A stretch of DNA of 64,000 bases, taken from assembly GCA_014642895.1 (NCBI GenBank), contig BMJD01000011.1, forward strand, positions 1-64,000. The letters are read 5' to 3'. The position numbers and the translations under genes were made by a program. Origin of the DNA: Lentibacillus populi (GTDB lineage: Bacteria > Bacillota > Bacilli > Bacillales > Amphibacillaceae). Under the pieces are notes generated by a model. The model ran no database searches, had not been told where the DNA came from, and saw only the letters and a list, made by a program, of their open reading frames with translations. Below, in pieces: positions 1-8,225 of the stretch (position 1 is its first letter; each line of letters begins with the position of its first letter).

Positions 1-274
1 ATTTTTTTCAGTTCGTCCAGACTTTTTAATTGAGCCTTGGCAGCTTGAACAGCACTATTAGCGTAATAGTCGTCCAATTGATATTTTTCCTTGACGTGTA
101 CATGGATCGATTTTTCCCGTCTACTCTGGCCCGAACGCTTTTCCTTGACCAAGGTATTCAAGACGAACTGTTTTGCACGGTTGAAGCGGGAAAGGGCATC
201 GAAAATAGCTTCAACAAATGAATTGGAAAGCGTATTTTTATAGATTCGATCGGAGAAATATGCCTTTGTGCTCA
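1..274 (-). CDS. TnpB-like (IS200/IS605 OrfB family) protein, N-terminal part
   Basis: Only the first 91 codons are visible; the gene runs leftwards off base 1. The N-terminus (MSTKAYFSDRIYKNT, later DDYYANSAVQAAKAQLKSL) resembles the start of Bacillus IS605 OrfB/TnpB-related proteins, where an N-x-x-x-Q-x-A-x-x-x-LKS helix precedes the RuvC nuclease. RuvC and zinc-finger regions would lie outside the window, so RNA-guided nuclease or transposon-accessory activity cannot be confirmed. The ATG at 274 has AGAGG ten bases upstream. No tnpA is visible on this side. The family call rests on recognising the N-terminus only. Confidence 0.55.
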
Positions 275-391
275 TCCCTTAAAAGCCTCTTTTCTTCCAT
301 CTATGCCTATTATCACACGAATACACGTTCTTGTCAACTTCAAAAAGTCTCCCTTGGAGAGGCGATTCATCCCCTACCTACTCATTGAGTT

Positions 392-655
392 TCACCCTAT
401 ACATTCCTTGAGGAAGGGGTCTTCTCGCCAACGGAAGATAAATTCAATGGAGGCACCCTTCTCTAGCAATTTTAAAGTTACTTTCCTTTTCTCTTCAGCT
501 TTTCCCCATAAGAAATCGGGATCTCCATAATTTTATTCGACGCATCCATGTGTTTGATTTCATCCTTCAATTATTTTTCTTCGTGTTCATTTAATTTTAA
601 GTAACGTTCAAAAAGTCCGTAGACCTGCTTTGTTTCGTGGATCCAATTTCATTTT
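392..655 (-). pseudogene. decayed C-terminal remnant of an Rpn/PD-(D/E)XK nuclease-transposase
   Basis: On the minus strand several frames can be strung together: KLDPRNKA, then VYGLFERYLKLNEHEEK, then IMEIPISYGEKLKRKGK, then LLEKGASIEFI, with stops or frameshifts between them. The order (DPR..., FF/FExYLKLNxEEE, IMELxISxxEKGxxxGK, LLExGxxxEFI) is the usual C-terminal layout of Rpn family recombination-promoting nucleases common in Bacillaceae. No start and no nuclease core remain. Bases 275-391 hold nothing recognisable. A second remnant of the same family lies at 11218-11788. Confidence 0.6.
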
Positions 656-718
656 GACTAACCTTTTCCGTTTGGATCCCCACTTCCTACTATAAACAAT
701 CTAACCCGAAATCACCTG

Positions 719-1336
719 CTAAACCACATCGATATACTCCCCCAACGTATCTGTTGTAAAGTACTCGGCAATCCCCTTTTTTCCAAGAAGATAGGATACT
801 ATTTCATCATTGGTTAAACCCAATTCTCTTAACCCCCGCACAATCATTGTTAAATAGGAGGCTGAAGGCTTGTTGAATGTTGTTCGGTCCATCGGCGTGT
901 TTGCTGTAAATGTAAACATCGGAAATCCGTCTTCTTCGCCAAGATAAAGAAGGCTTCCATACCATCCATCCGTTATGGTTTGCTTACCCTTTTGCAGCAC
1001 CTGCTGCAACTCTACTAATAAGCCGGGCTGATTATTTTCTTGGGCAACAACCTCTGAGAATTGCTCGGCGGTAATCAAATATTTCCGGGCATACGTCCGA
1101 TCCGTATAAACTGGCCTGTCCCCAATAAACGCTACTCCGCCATCACCCCATTTGCTCCGTTCTTTGGCAAAATATAGCGGGTACGGCAACTCCACCTTTT
1201 CACTTCTTTTCGGCGGGGTTTTATCCGTGCATCCGCATTCTTTTGCTGTCGATCCTTTTGGGGTATCTCCGTATATATAGCACAGAAAACGATCTTCGCA
1301 AATATTGGAACCATAGCTTACGTACCAAACATCCAT
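719..1336 (-). CDS. gamma-glutamylcyclotransferase-fold protein (histone-deacetylase-annotated family)
   Basis: A 205-residue soluble protein beginning MDVWYVSYGSN. The YGSN motif right after the first strand is the hallmark of the gamma-glutamylcyclotransferase/AIG2-like fold. Relatives with the same layout (YGSNM...RF.CYI.GG, a Cys/Pro-rich CTDKTPP loop, PLYFA.ES..W.GG.AF) are widespread in actinomycetes and bacilli and are often annotated, on weak grounds, as histone deacetylases. Length is normal for that family. No signal peptide or membrane segment. SD AGGGGAG lies six bases before the ATG. Substrate unknown; neighbours give no clue. Confidence 0.65.
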   Translation of the reverse strand: MDVWYVSYGSNICEDRFLCYIYGDTPKGSTAKECGCTDKTPPKRSEKVELPYPLYFAKERSKWGDGGVAFIGDRPVYTDRTYARKYLITAEQFSEVVAQENNQPGLLVELQQVLQKGKQTITDGWYGSLLYLGEEDGFPMFTFTANTPMDRTTFNKPSASYLTMIVRGLRELGLTNDEIVSYLLGKKGIAEYFTTDTLGEYIDVV

Positions 1337-1447
1337 TCATATCTCCCCTGTCGTACGGTAGTTTTGTAATAATTATAAAGCACGCTACCGATTTTAATCC
1401 AGTTACACGAACTTCTCATTGACGACACCAATTCATGGGTATAATAT

Positions 1448-1546
1448 GTGACTAAAAAAGAGTCTTTTCATGAAACGCATTCAGGAACAATGGAAATCTA
1501 TAAGGTTTATCAGGATGGCAAGGTGTTAAGAAATAAAAAGTTGTAA
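1448..1546 (+). other. possible short ORF or gene fragment in a 415-bp gap
   Basis: The gap 1337-1751 holds one weak candidate: a GTG-initiated frame of 32 codons ending MEIYKVYQDGKVLRNKKL. It reads like the tail of a protein rather than a whole gene and has no good Shine-Dalgarno site. It may be a leftover of a lost gene. Nothing else recognisable is seen in the gap. Confidence 0.2.
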
Positions 1547-1751
1547 AATTTATAATAAGTCATTTAATTCACAAAAAGGTGGTTTGAATGCTGTGTGCTT
1601 ACGAGAGATATATGGTACTGTTTAAGCAAAGGGTTATTCAAGAATGGAGCCAGATTATGAATAAACTTAGTAAAACGTGAATTTATAAAGTTTAGGATAG
1701 CTTCTAGGACTACCATGTTTTCCTAGAAGAATTATAGATGGGGGGAGCCTG

Positions 1752-2285
1752 ATGAAAAACTCTATTGTGTTACGTGCAGTAGATATCGGAAACGCAGAAG
1801 ACTTATCGTTTGTAAAAAATGCAGCACAGTTATTACAGGAACTCGTTTCAAACGGTGCAGCAATTGGGTGGGTTGATCCACCCTCAACAGAAGAGGTGGC
1901 TAGCCTACTTCGAGAGTTGGCCATTGCAAGTGAAAATAGTGACGCATGCCTAATTGCGATTTGGGTCGATCAAGATCTTGCGGGTGTTGGGTACTGGAGA
2001 CGCTACAATCGTCCGACTCATCATCCCCATGCCGACATAGAAAAGGTGGCAATCGATCCACGGTATCAAGGTCGTGGCTTAGGTCACCAACTCATGAATC
2101 AATTGATTTCCGCTGCTATCAATGCTGGGATCGAGGTGCTAACGCTTGACTTTCGTGGTGACAATACGCGGGCCGCAAAACTGTACAAATCTCTAGGATT
2201 CACAGAATACGGTCGATTGCCCCGTTTTGTTGCCGTCGGTAATGCCCGATATGACACAATATTCTATGCCCTTGATCTGCGATAA
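1752..2285 (+). CDS. GNAT family N-acetyltransferase
   Basis: A 177-residue single-domain acetyltransferase. The acetyl-CoA-binding motif A is clear around residues 97-117: the strand IEKVAIDPRYQ followed by GRGLGHQLM (Q/R-x-x-G-x-G/A). The C-terminal motif B region LDFRGDNTRAAKLYKSLGF is also typical. The N-terminal 90 residues, with WVDPPSTEEV, should form the acceptor site. Start ATG follows a strong GGGGGGAG at 1740-1746. It stands alone on the plus strand between opposed genes. Acceptor substrate cannot be deduced. Confidence 0.85.
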   Translation: MKNSIVLRAVDIGNAEDLSFVKNAAQLLQELVSNGAAIGWVDPPSTEEVASLLRELAIASENSDACLIAIWVDQDLAGVGYWRRYNRPTHHPHADIEKVAIDPRYQGRGLGHQLMNQLISAAINAGIEVLTLDFRGDNTRAAKLYKSLGFTEYGRLPRFVAVGNARYDTIFYALDLR

Positions 2286-2422
2286 TCCAGAAATGGGCAC
2301 GCTAATCGAATAAAGGACGTCCTTCTGAATTGTGCCGTTTTGTTGAAGTGAATCTGTAAGCATTTTATAAAAATAGCTTAATTAAATTCTTTGTTCTTGA
2401 TTTAAGGAGAGTTGTTATTTAC

Positions 2423-2647
2423 ATGTCTGAACATAATGATGATTCATTTCGTGATATGAATATGAAACAAAAAATAGGAACAGTTGTGGGAGTAACACTT
2501 TTCATAGCCGTAGTATCAGGTTTTATTATAGGGATTTACCTGTTTGGGATGGCGGGTATTTTTGAATTGCTTGGTATTCAATACACATCTGTTTGGTCAT
2601 TGATTATTTTTGTTGTCAGTTTTTTTATTCTTAAAAACTCACCGTAA
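2423..2647 (+). CDS. YrvL-like small membrane protein, probably truncated
   Basis: A 74-residue protein with a charged N-terminus (MSEHNDDSFRDMNMKQK) and two hydrophobic segments at about residues 20-45 and 55-70. The pattern, including GIYLFGMAGIFELLG and VWSLIIFVVSFFIL, resembles the first half of the YrvL family, whose B. subtilis member is linked to regulation of the SigO system. Family members are usually well over 120 residues, so the abrupt end KNSP suggests loss of the C-terminal half. SD GGAGAG lies 12 bases upstream. It ends 24 bases before the broken lipoprotein gene. Family assignment is from memory of the pattern and is moderate. Confidence 0.5.
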   Translation: MSEHNDDSFRDMNMKQKIGTVVGVTLFIAVVSGFIIGIYLFGMAGIFELLGIQYTSVWSLIIFVVSFFILKNSP

Positions 2648-2671
2648 GTGCAGGAAAGGAGTGTATTTATT

Positions 2672-3116
2672 ATGAAAAAAGGTATGATGATATTTTTACT
2701 TGTTGTAAGCGTATCAATTTTACTTATGGGATGTGGTACAGGAAAGAAAAACGATGATAGCGGTCTTGCAGATAGCTTTGAAAAAACGCAAAAAGTTGAA
2801 GTATTCTCATCAGATGGTTCTGATGTTACAACAATTTCAGACGATAATGATATTGAAAACTTTGTTGATGCGTTAAATTGATAAGTAGGATTCAGCGGAT
2901 ATCCCTTCAGGAGCTACTAAAGGAAAAAGATTTAAAATGTATCAAAAGGATACTGTTAAACTAGGCGAGTCAGAAAAGCAAAAAGATAATTTAAATGAAG
3001 TTGCTGCTATGACAACATACAAAGATCTTCCTTATATTGAATTTAGTGTAAAAAGTTATTCATTTAATTTCAAGGTGCCAGAAGAGGTTGCTGAATACTT
3101 GAATTCAAAGCAATAA
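2672..3116 (+). pseudogene. frameshifted lipoprotein gene
   Basis: Translation from the ATG at 2672 gives a type II signal peptide with lipobox (SILLMGC) followed by a Ser/Asp-rich linker, and stops at 2879. The continuation is obvious in another frame: after a TAG at about 2887 it runs DSADIPSGATKGKRFKMYQ through YKDLPYIEFSVKSYSFNFK to the stop at 3114. One indel near 2878 plus one nonsense codon (probably Trp originally) explain both breaks. The intact product would be a membrane-anchored lipoprotein of about 147 residues of unknown function. SD AAGGAG precedes the start. Confidence 0.7.
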
Positions 3117-3254
3117 TAATTACCGCAAACTGGGGCAATTATGGAATAAGAACGCGTCCTTTAACTGAACAATAGGACCAGGCTATGGAGGAACTGCTAT
3201 CTTTAAAGTTGGATTTTTACGCTAAGGCGAAAATATATGAAAGGAGTGTCGAAT

Positions 3255-3434
3255 ATGTCATTAACCATTATTATCATAGTAACAACGCTTATCTGGATTG
3301 CGGTATCTCGAGAGGCTGTAAAACCTTCAGAAGAGATAAACTGGCGAAAAACAATAACTTTAATGTCAACAGGTTCCTTACTGACACTAGTCCTGACCAT
3401 TTCACTCTTTCAAGACATCCCATTTTTAAAATAG
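3255..3434 (+). CDS. small two-helix membrane protein, unknown function
   Basis: A 59-residue protein with two predicted membrane helices (about residues 2-18, SLTIIIIVTTLIWIAV, and 36-52, LMSTGSLLTLVLTISLF) separated by a short charged loop REAVKPSEEINWRK. The ATG at 3255 is preferred over one at 3237 because AAGGAG sits nine bases upstream of it. A clear terminator follows at 3483. I do not recognise a family. It may be an independent small gene or a leftover of the eroded block upstream. Confidence 0.5.
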   Translation: MSLTIIIIVTTLIWIAVSREAVKPSEEINWRKTITLMSTGSLLTLVLTISLFQDIPFLK

Positions 3435-3482
3435 TTTTTGTTTAAGTTGCCACAAACGGCCGCAATTGTTGAAGAGATATAA

Positions 3483-3526
3483 GAGGATCACCCATTGTAT
3501 TGATGATATGGGTGATCCTCTATTTT
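3483..3526 (+). terminator. Rho-independent terminator
   Basis: Perfect 12-bp stem (GAGGATCACCCA / TGGGTGATCCTC, 3483-3494 and 3509-3520) with a 14-base loop, followed by TATTTT. It ends the small membrane-protein transcript. Confidence 0.8.
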
Positions 3527-3610
3527 ATGTCCACGTAAAATAAGCACCAAAACAGAGCAAATTAAATACTAACTTGATAAGCTATTCATCGAATTGAAGT
3601 TCTTCATAAA

Positions 3611-3886
3611 GATAAGTATGTATCACCTATTCGAGCACTTCTTGTTTTCCAATTCAAATCACCTGATCACTAATGATTACACCCTCAACCGCTAAACCTT
3701 CAGGAATGGGACATCGAACCCCCATTCCCTTTCTGTTCTGCTGATGGGACAAACGGATGGATAACCAGTAACTCCATTAAATTTTTTGGTTGACAGAACA
3801 ATTGCGAGTCTACGTTCTGCTTGCTCTGTTCCTGTTCGAGGATTAAAGTCAAAATAAATTAAATCCCCTCTATCTGGAACTTGCAT
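3611..3886 (-). pseudogene. MazF/PemK-type toxin, frameshifted
   Basis: From the ATG at 3886 the product reads MQVPDRGDLIYFDFNPRTG, a textbook MazF N-terminus (RGDIxxxDFxPxxGxEQ), and later GYPSVCPISRTEREWGFDV. The frame then breaks near 3700: the expected continuation EGLAVEGVIISDQV is in a second frame, and DLNWKTRSAR (the usual SLDWKxRxA) is in a third. At least two indels therefore inactivate the toxin, normally an mRNA endoribonuclease of about 110 residues. The start overlaps, by TAATATG, the end of the antitoxin tail preserved in the neighbouring chimera, as in intact mazEF operons. Confidence 0.75.
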
Positions 3887-3887
3887 A

Positions 3888-4526
3888 TTATAATTCTTCC
3901 TTTCCAACTGATTCGCTAAAAAATTCTTCGTGTGGATTCTCTCCTGCACAATTCGCTAACAAATCATCCAATGATACTGTCGCGATTAAGCCGATAAATG
4001 GCAGCGAAATACCAAAAAGAATACCCGAGAACATCGTTCATTTTGTCTTTGGGATCAAGGTTGAAATGAGCAGAACAAAGCTTACAATGTAAAACAAGAA
4101 TATTAGGGATTGAAGATAGTCTTTTAGAAACCATGAACCAGAAATGATCAATAATATGGAAAAGGATACGGATATGACAACAACCCAAAATAACAACGTG
4201 CCTAAAAATTTCCCGAGCAAAATTTGTAATCTGGACGTCTTTGTTACGAGTAAACGCATCGTTCTCATTTCTACTTCCCTGTTTATCGAATCGTGGGATA
4301 TTGCAAAAGCAAATAAAAATCCGAATACCAGGACAATCAATGCAATTGCGGCAGTATATACTGACCCTTCCTCCCCGCCATTTTCGAGAATTTTGTTGAT
4401 CAACGCTTGATTGTTATCCGCAAATTTAGCAAACTGGTAAGAAACGAACGTTATGAATAAAACAATGATAATAGACCTTATACTTCTAAAAGAATCAATA
4501 AATTCCTGTTTTAGTATATGAATCAT
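3888..4526 (-). pseudogene. ABC-2 permease with internal stop, fused to a MazE antitoxin tail
   Basis: Residues 1-162 form the start of an ABC-2 type permease: about four membrane helices and the AISHDSINREVEMRTMRLLVTKTSR loop motif region. A TGA at 4038 interrupts the frame, but the same frame continues MFSGILFGISLPFIGLIATVS (more permease) and then passes directly into LDDLLANCAGENPHEEFF...VGKEEL, the C-terminus typical of MazE antitoxins. So the permease lost its last third through a deletion that joined it to mazE near 3972, and it later gained a nonsense codon. No ATPase gene is adjacent, although upstream DUF2089 and membrane genes suggest one was present. Confidence 0.65.
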
Positions 4527-4550
4527 TTTTCTACTCCTTTCTGTGATTAC

Positions 4551-4838
4551 CTATTGCATATCGTAGGTTTTCATTTTATTTAATTCTCTTATTCTTTTTT
4601 TCTTTAATGACTCTCTTCCTTCAATCCATCCACCTAGTAAAATAGCCAATCCGAGAATAAATGCGAAATAAAAATCAGAGGTATCTCCATCTTTTACTTT
4701 TGCAAATACCCAGCCCCACATGAAGACCGTAAAAATGATTGGTAAGATGGCACCAAAATAAGCTCTTTTTCTTGTTGAAAGAAAATGTTGAATTACAAGG
4801 GTTAAAATCGCGAATATAATATTGTAAACATATTCCAT
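4551..4838 (-). CDS. small membrane protein of a DUF2089-ABC locus
   Basis: A 95-residue protein with three hydrophobic segments (about residues 2-20, 28-46 and 54-74) and a strongly basic tail GRESLKKKRIRELNKMK, suggesting a cytoplasmic C-terminus. The ATG overlaps the stop of the DUF2089 gene (TGATG), so the two are translationally coupled; AAGGTG lies seven bases upstream. In other bacilli a DUF2089 regulator, a small membrane protein, an ABC ATPase and a permease occur together; here the ATPase is absent and the permease is broken. Function unknown. Confidence 0.65.
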   Translation of the reverse strand: MEYVYNIIFAILTLVIQHFLSTRKRAYFGAILPIIFTVFMWGWVFAKVKDGDTSDFYFAFILGLAILLGGWIEGRESLKKKRIRELNKMKTYDMQ

Positions 4839-5137
4839 CACTTGTCACCTTTTTCCTTTTTATATTTCTCAATAATCAACTTCGCATCCTCTAAACTAAT
4901 GCGATCATCAATCGAAAGTCCCTTAATAAATTTCACAAAGTCCTCGTTATCCGCAGCATCATTTACTGTTATTTTCTGAATTAGCCTATCCAGCCTAATT
5001 CGTACAGTTGGATAGGAAACATCATAGATTTTGGCGATTTCCTTTAAGGAGCCTGAATTCAATACAAACTTTTTAATGAATTCCATATCTTCTTCATCTA
5101 AAGCCAAAATCCAATTTGGCACATTTTTAATATCCAT
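4838..5137 (-). CDS. DUF2089 family transcriptional regulator
   Basis: A 99-residue DNA-binding protein. Residues 5-45 (PNWILALDEEDMEFIKKFVL, then SGSLKEIAKIYDVSYPTVR) form the helix-turn-helix typical of DUF2089, with SYPTVRIRLDRL as the recognition helix. The C-terminal part contains the family's IDDRISLEDAKLIIEKYK motif. Start ATG has AAGGAG seven bases upstream. It is the first gene of a leftward operon with the small membrane protein and the broken ABC permease, and probably controlled that transporter. Confidence 0.8.
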   Translation of the reverse strand: MDIKNVPNWILALDEEDMEFIKKFVLNSGSLKEIAKIYDVSYPTVRIRLDRLIQKITVNDAADNEDFVKFIKGLSIDDRISLEDAKLIIEKYKKEKGDK

Positions 5138-5255
5138 CCCTTTACTCCTTTCATTTTCTAAATATAGTTTAACATATTTATTAATAAAGTAAAACGAAAA
5201 ATAAATATTATTTAAGTTTATTTGTATATTTTATTTAATAATAGTTACTCAACAC

Positions 5256-5299
5256 AAAAAAATCCTGTTTTTGAAAAGCTAATCAAAAACAGGATTTTG
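5256..5299 (-). terminator. Rho-independent terminator after the BCCT gene
   Basis: Stem of 14 bp (AATCCTGTTTTTGA / TCAAAAACAGGATT, 5261-5274 and 5283-5296). On the minus strand it is followed by a run of seven T, so it ends the leftward carrier gene at 5310. Confidence 0.8.
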
Positions 5300-5309
5300 T
5301 ATAATATCC

Positions 5310-6875
5310 TTAGTATTCTCGCTTTTTATCTCTCCTAACATTATTCACCCAGGCTCTATCCTCATCCATCATTTTCTTCGCCGCATAAATCGTCAGAAAC
5401 TGGATGACGATAATCGGGATACCCATGATTCCGGAGAGAACTTCCAGTGGATCCAGACCGCCGATGCGCATTAATAGCAAGGCAAGCGCGGTAATAATTG
5501 CCGCTACAATAATACGTACCGATTTTGACGGCTCGGCTTTACTCATATTCTGTGTACCCGCATACGTGGCAATGGTATACGTCGTAGAATCAAGTGTTGT
5601 CGTCAAAAAGATCGTGGCGATGATAATAAATGCCGCAATCATAATCGATGAAAAAGGCAGCGAGTTTAATATTGCAGGAATAGCTGCCATTTCATCTTCA
5701 GCGACGATATCCAGTACTGACACTTCGCCGGTCAAATACCGGTGAACACCAAGACCTCCGAGGATACCGGTTGCTACCCATGATATCATCGTCGGCGCTA
5801 ATAAATATGTCAAAATCATTTCTTTTATTGTCCGCCCTTTTGATACTTTTGCTGCGAAAACACTGTGTAGCATTGCCCACGTCGCACTGTAGGCATACCA
5901 GAATACGGTATTTGTTTCGATAAATGTACTGCCGTTCAGATCCAGGGAATTGGTATAAAACGATAAATCAACATAATGGGAAACGAGAAATCCAATCGTA
6001 TCGGTAAAGTAATTCAAAATAAATATTCCCGGCCCAAAAAGCAGGATTCCCAGTGCAAAAATAGCTGCCAGGTACATGTTGAGCGTACTTAACTTTTTAA
6101 TTCCTTTTTCAATCCCCAGGTAGGCGCTTGTTGAAAATAGACAAACCCAAATAATCGTTACAATTAAGGTCAGGCCAAACGTGATGTCAATATCAAATAA
6201 CTCTGCAACATTATAGGTCACAATCGGTGCGCCAAGTCCCAGGGTTACCGCTGCCCCAGCAAGTATACTAATAAGAAAAATAATATCTAGAATTTTCCCG
6301 CCGATCCCATCGGTGAATTGGTCACCAAATATAACGCGACATGCTTCCGATATCCGCATCATCGGGCGTTTCCGAACGTGCAATATGTACCCCATTGCTG
6401 GCGCCGCCATCACGAAGATTGCGAATACTTGCAGATTCCACATAAACATGCCATACGCATTTCCCCACATCAATGCGTCAATAGATTGCGGCTCAACTCC
6501 CAAGGGCGGGTCATTCGCCACGGTTGCCCACTGAACCATCCCTGTCCGCATGATGGTCGAACCGAGCCCCATCGCAATCAAAATGGACGCATATTCGAAC
6601 AACGTAAATCTTGGTTTCTCATTCGGATCACCGAGTACCACATCCCCATATTTGGAAAATGAGAGAAATAGTCCGGCGCCAACCAGAATAATCGTATACC
6701 AGATATAGCCCCATTTAAAGTTAGCCACGATACTTTCAAATATGGTGTTCATTAATTCCAGCGATCCGCTTTCATTTAATGAAAATGGGATGCTGATCGC
6801 TATAATAATAATCAATGAGGGCAGGAAAATACGATAGTCAATCAGCCCTTTTCTATCTTTTACTCTTTCTTTCAT
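5310..6875 (-). CDS. BCCT family (betaine/carnitine/choline-type) transporter
   Basis: About 521 residues with some 12 membrane helices, the size and layout of BCCT carriers that import quaternary amines or related osmolytes with sodium or protons. Family features seen are the helix-3 region ILIAMGLGSTIMRTGMVQW, KISRGRT-like VSKGRTIKEM after helix 8, and TTLDSTTYTIAT near helix 10. The aromatic box of helix 8, WAWW in BetP and CaiT, is replaced by FWYAYSATWAM, so substrate may differ from betaine or carnitine. Start is uncertain: GAGGAG at 6894-6899 could serve TTG/GTG codons at 6881-6890; the ATG at 6875 is used here. Monocistronic, with its own terminator. Confidence 0.85.
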   Translation of the reverse strand: MKERVKDRKGLIDYRIFLPSLIIIIAISIPFSLNESGSLELMNTIFESIVANFKWGYIWYTIILVGAGLFLSFSKYGDVVLGDPNEKPRFTLFEYASILIAMGLGSTIMRTGMVQWATVANDPPLGVEPQSIDALMWGNAYGMFMWNLQVFAIFVMAAPAMGYILHVRKRPMMRISEACRVIFGDQFTDGIGGKILDIIFLISILAGAAVTLGLGAPIVTYNVAELFDIDITFGLTLIVTIIWVCLFSTSAYLGIEKGIKKLSTLNMYLAAIFALGILLFGPGIFILNYFTDTIGFLVSHYVDLSFYTNSLDLNGSTFIETNTVFWYAYSATWAMLHSVFAAKVSKGRTIKEMILTYLLAPTMISWVATGILGGLGVHRYLTGEVSVLDIVAEDEMAAIPAILNSLPFSSIMIAAFIIIATIFLTTTLDSTTYTIATYAGTQNMSKAEPSKSVRIIVAAIITALALLLMRIGGLDPLEVLSGIMGIPIIVIQFLTIYAAKKMMDEDRAWVNNVRRDKKREY

Positions 6876-7009
6876 ACTCAATGAAACCACCAACTCCTCA
6901 TATATTTTTTCTTTATTCTGTATCCGTTTATAGTCTTTCTTAAACGGGTCTTTCCATACAAGGGGACGAAATTGATAGAATCCTGCCTAAACCCGACTGA
7001 GATTGGGAA

Positions 7010-7199
7010 GTTGAGCGCTAATCAGAGTGGATTCGGCGTATTTTCTAGTTTGTTCAGCACTAATCTGGGCGGGTTCAGCACTTTTCCAGTCATGTTCAGC
7101 GTATTTTGAAAAAATTGTTCAGCACTAATTCAGACGGGTTCAGCACTTTTCCAGTTTGTTCAAGCACTAATCCAGTCATGTTCACATAATCAGAGCAAG
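7010..7199. repeat. degenerate 21-bp tandem repeat array, about 9 units
   Basis: The 459-bp gap between the BCCT and MoxR genes contains about nine head-to-tail units beginning GTTCAGC or close to it, at 7010, 7031, 7052, 7073, 7094, 7117, 7138, 7158 and 7180. Most units are exactly 21 bp (range 20-23). Two unit variants roughly alternate, one ending ACTAATC-GGCGG and one ending ACTTTTCCAGT. Units differ at several positions, so the array is old or relaxed. No ORF or terminator explains it. The rest of the gap shows nothing clear. Confidence 0.8.
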
Positions 7200-7334
7200 T
7201 CCGCGAGGTGCACAATTTTAAGCGTGTTCGACGCAAAAATCGATCAAGAAACCGATCCCTTTATCTCCCATTACACATCCATTGCCTTCCCTCCCCACAA
7301 CCTTTACAATGATCAGTGTGAAAGGAGTCTAGCA

Positions 7335-8210
7335 ATGAACACAAACTACAACCTGCCTGAACAGATAAAGAACATGCTGCAAACAACGAAACGGAAAAAT
7401 AACCACACTTTGCAAAACCTTATCGGGGAAGGCGGCTATGTTCCACCACATATCGATTTGGTCATTGACGCGATTTCCGCCTTAAGCCTGGGGAAAAATA
7501 TTTTACTAAAAGGTCCAACCGGGGCTGGGAAAACAAAATTTGCGGAGACGCTATCCAATATGTTCTATCAGCCGATGTATAGCATTAACTGTTCGGTCGA
7601 TTTGGATGCAGAAAGCTTGATGGGCTTTAAAACGTTGGCATATGAAAATGAAAAACAAGTAATTGAATTTGTACCGGGCCCAGTTACAAGCGCAATGATG
7701 CATGGAACTTTTTTATATATTGATGAAATCAACATGGCAAAACCGGAGACATTGCCGCTTCTAAACGGGGTGCTTGACTACCGGCGAACCGTTACCAATC
7801 CGTTTACGAATGAGATCATAACAGCCAAAGAAGGTTTTAATGTCATTGCTGCGATCAACGAAGGTTATGTTGGTACCGTCCCACTGAATGAGGCATTGAA
7901 AAATCGCTTTATCGTAATTGACGTTCCGTATTTGGAAGGCAAACAGCTCAAGCAATTGATCCAAACGAATACAAGGCTAGCCAATGAAACGACAATTGAT
8001 CTATTTGTGAAACTGTCTGCGGATCTCATTCAGTCTGTCTATCAAGGCAAGCTGTCTGAAGATGCCGCATCGATCCGTGCGCTGCTTGATGCGTGCGATC
8101 TGAGCACATTAATCCCTGCAAAACGGGCAATTATCCGGTCGATTGCAGATAAACTGGAGGAAGAGCGCGAACGGAAATTTGTCAGTAATATAGCAGATAC
8201 ACTGTTTTAG
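7335..8210 (+). CDS. MoxR-family AAA ATPase (YojN/NorQ/CbbQ-like)
   Basis: A 291-residue AAA+ ATPase of the MoxR group. Walker A is [11 protein letters not shown] (about residues 56-66), Walker B is [13 protein letters not shown], and the sensor-1 region is [12 protein letters not shown] followed by the arginine-finger part LKNRFIVID. Such ATPases act with a VWA-domain partner to insert metals or remodel enzymes (NorQ/NorD, CbbQ/CbbO). B. subtilis yojN/yojO have the same sizes and order. The ATG at 7335 is chosen over upstream starts because AAAGGAGT is eight bases before it. The VWA gene follows after 15 bases. Confidence 0.85.
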   Translation: MNTNYNLPEQIKNMLQTTKRKNNHTLQNLIGEGGYVPPHIDLVIDAISALSLGKNILLKGPTGAGKTKFAETLSNMFYQPMYSINCSVDLDAESLMGFKTLAYENEKQVIEFVPGPVTSAMMHGTFLYIDEINMAKPETLPLLNGVLDYRRTVTNPFTNEIITAKEGFNVIAAINEGYVGTVPLNEALKNRFIVIDVPYLEGKQLKQLIQTNTRLANETTIDLFVKLSADLIQSVYQGKLSEDAASIRALLDACDLSTLIPAKRAIIRSIADKLEEERERKFVSNIADTLF

Positions 8211-8225
8211 AAAGGAGCATGCTGG

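Noticed and set aside
30-221. 63-codon plus-strand frame at the left edge
   Set aside because: It lies wholly antisense to the TnpB-like coding sequence, has no ribosome site and resembles no protein.
7010-7199. CRISPR array
   Set aside because: Units are contiguous with no spacers and no cas genes are present.
7224-7334. N-terminal extension of the MoxR ATPase
   Set aside because: No ribosome site precedes the upstream start and the residues are not family-like; AAAGGAGT points to the ATG at 7335.
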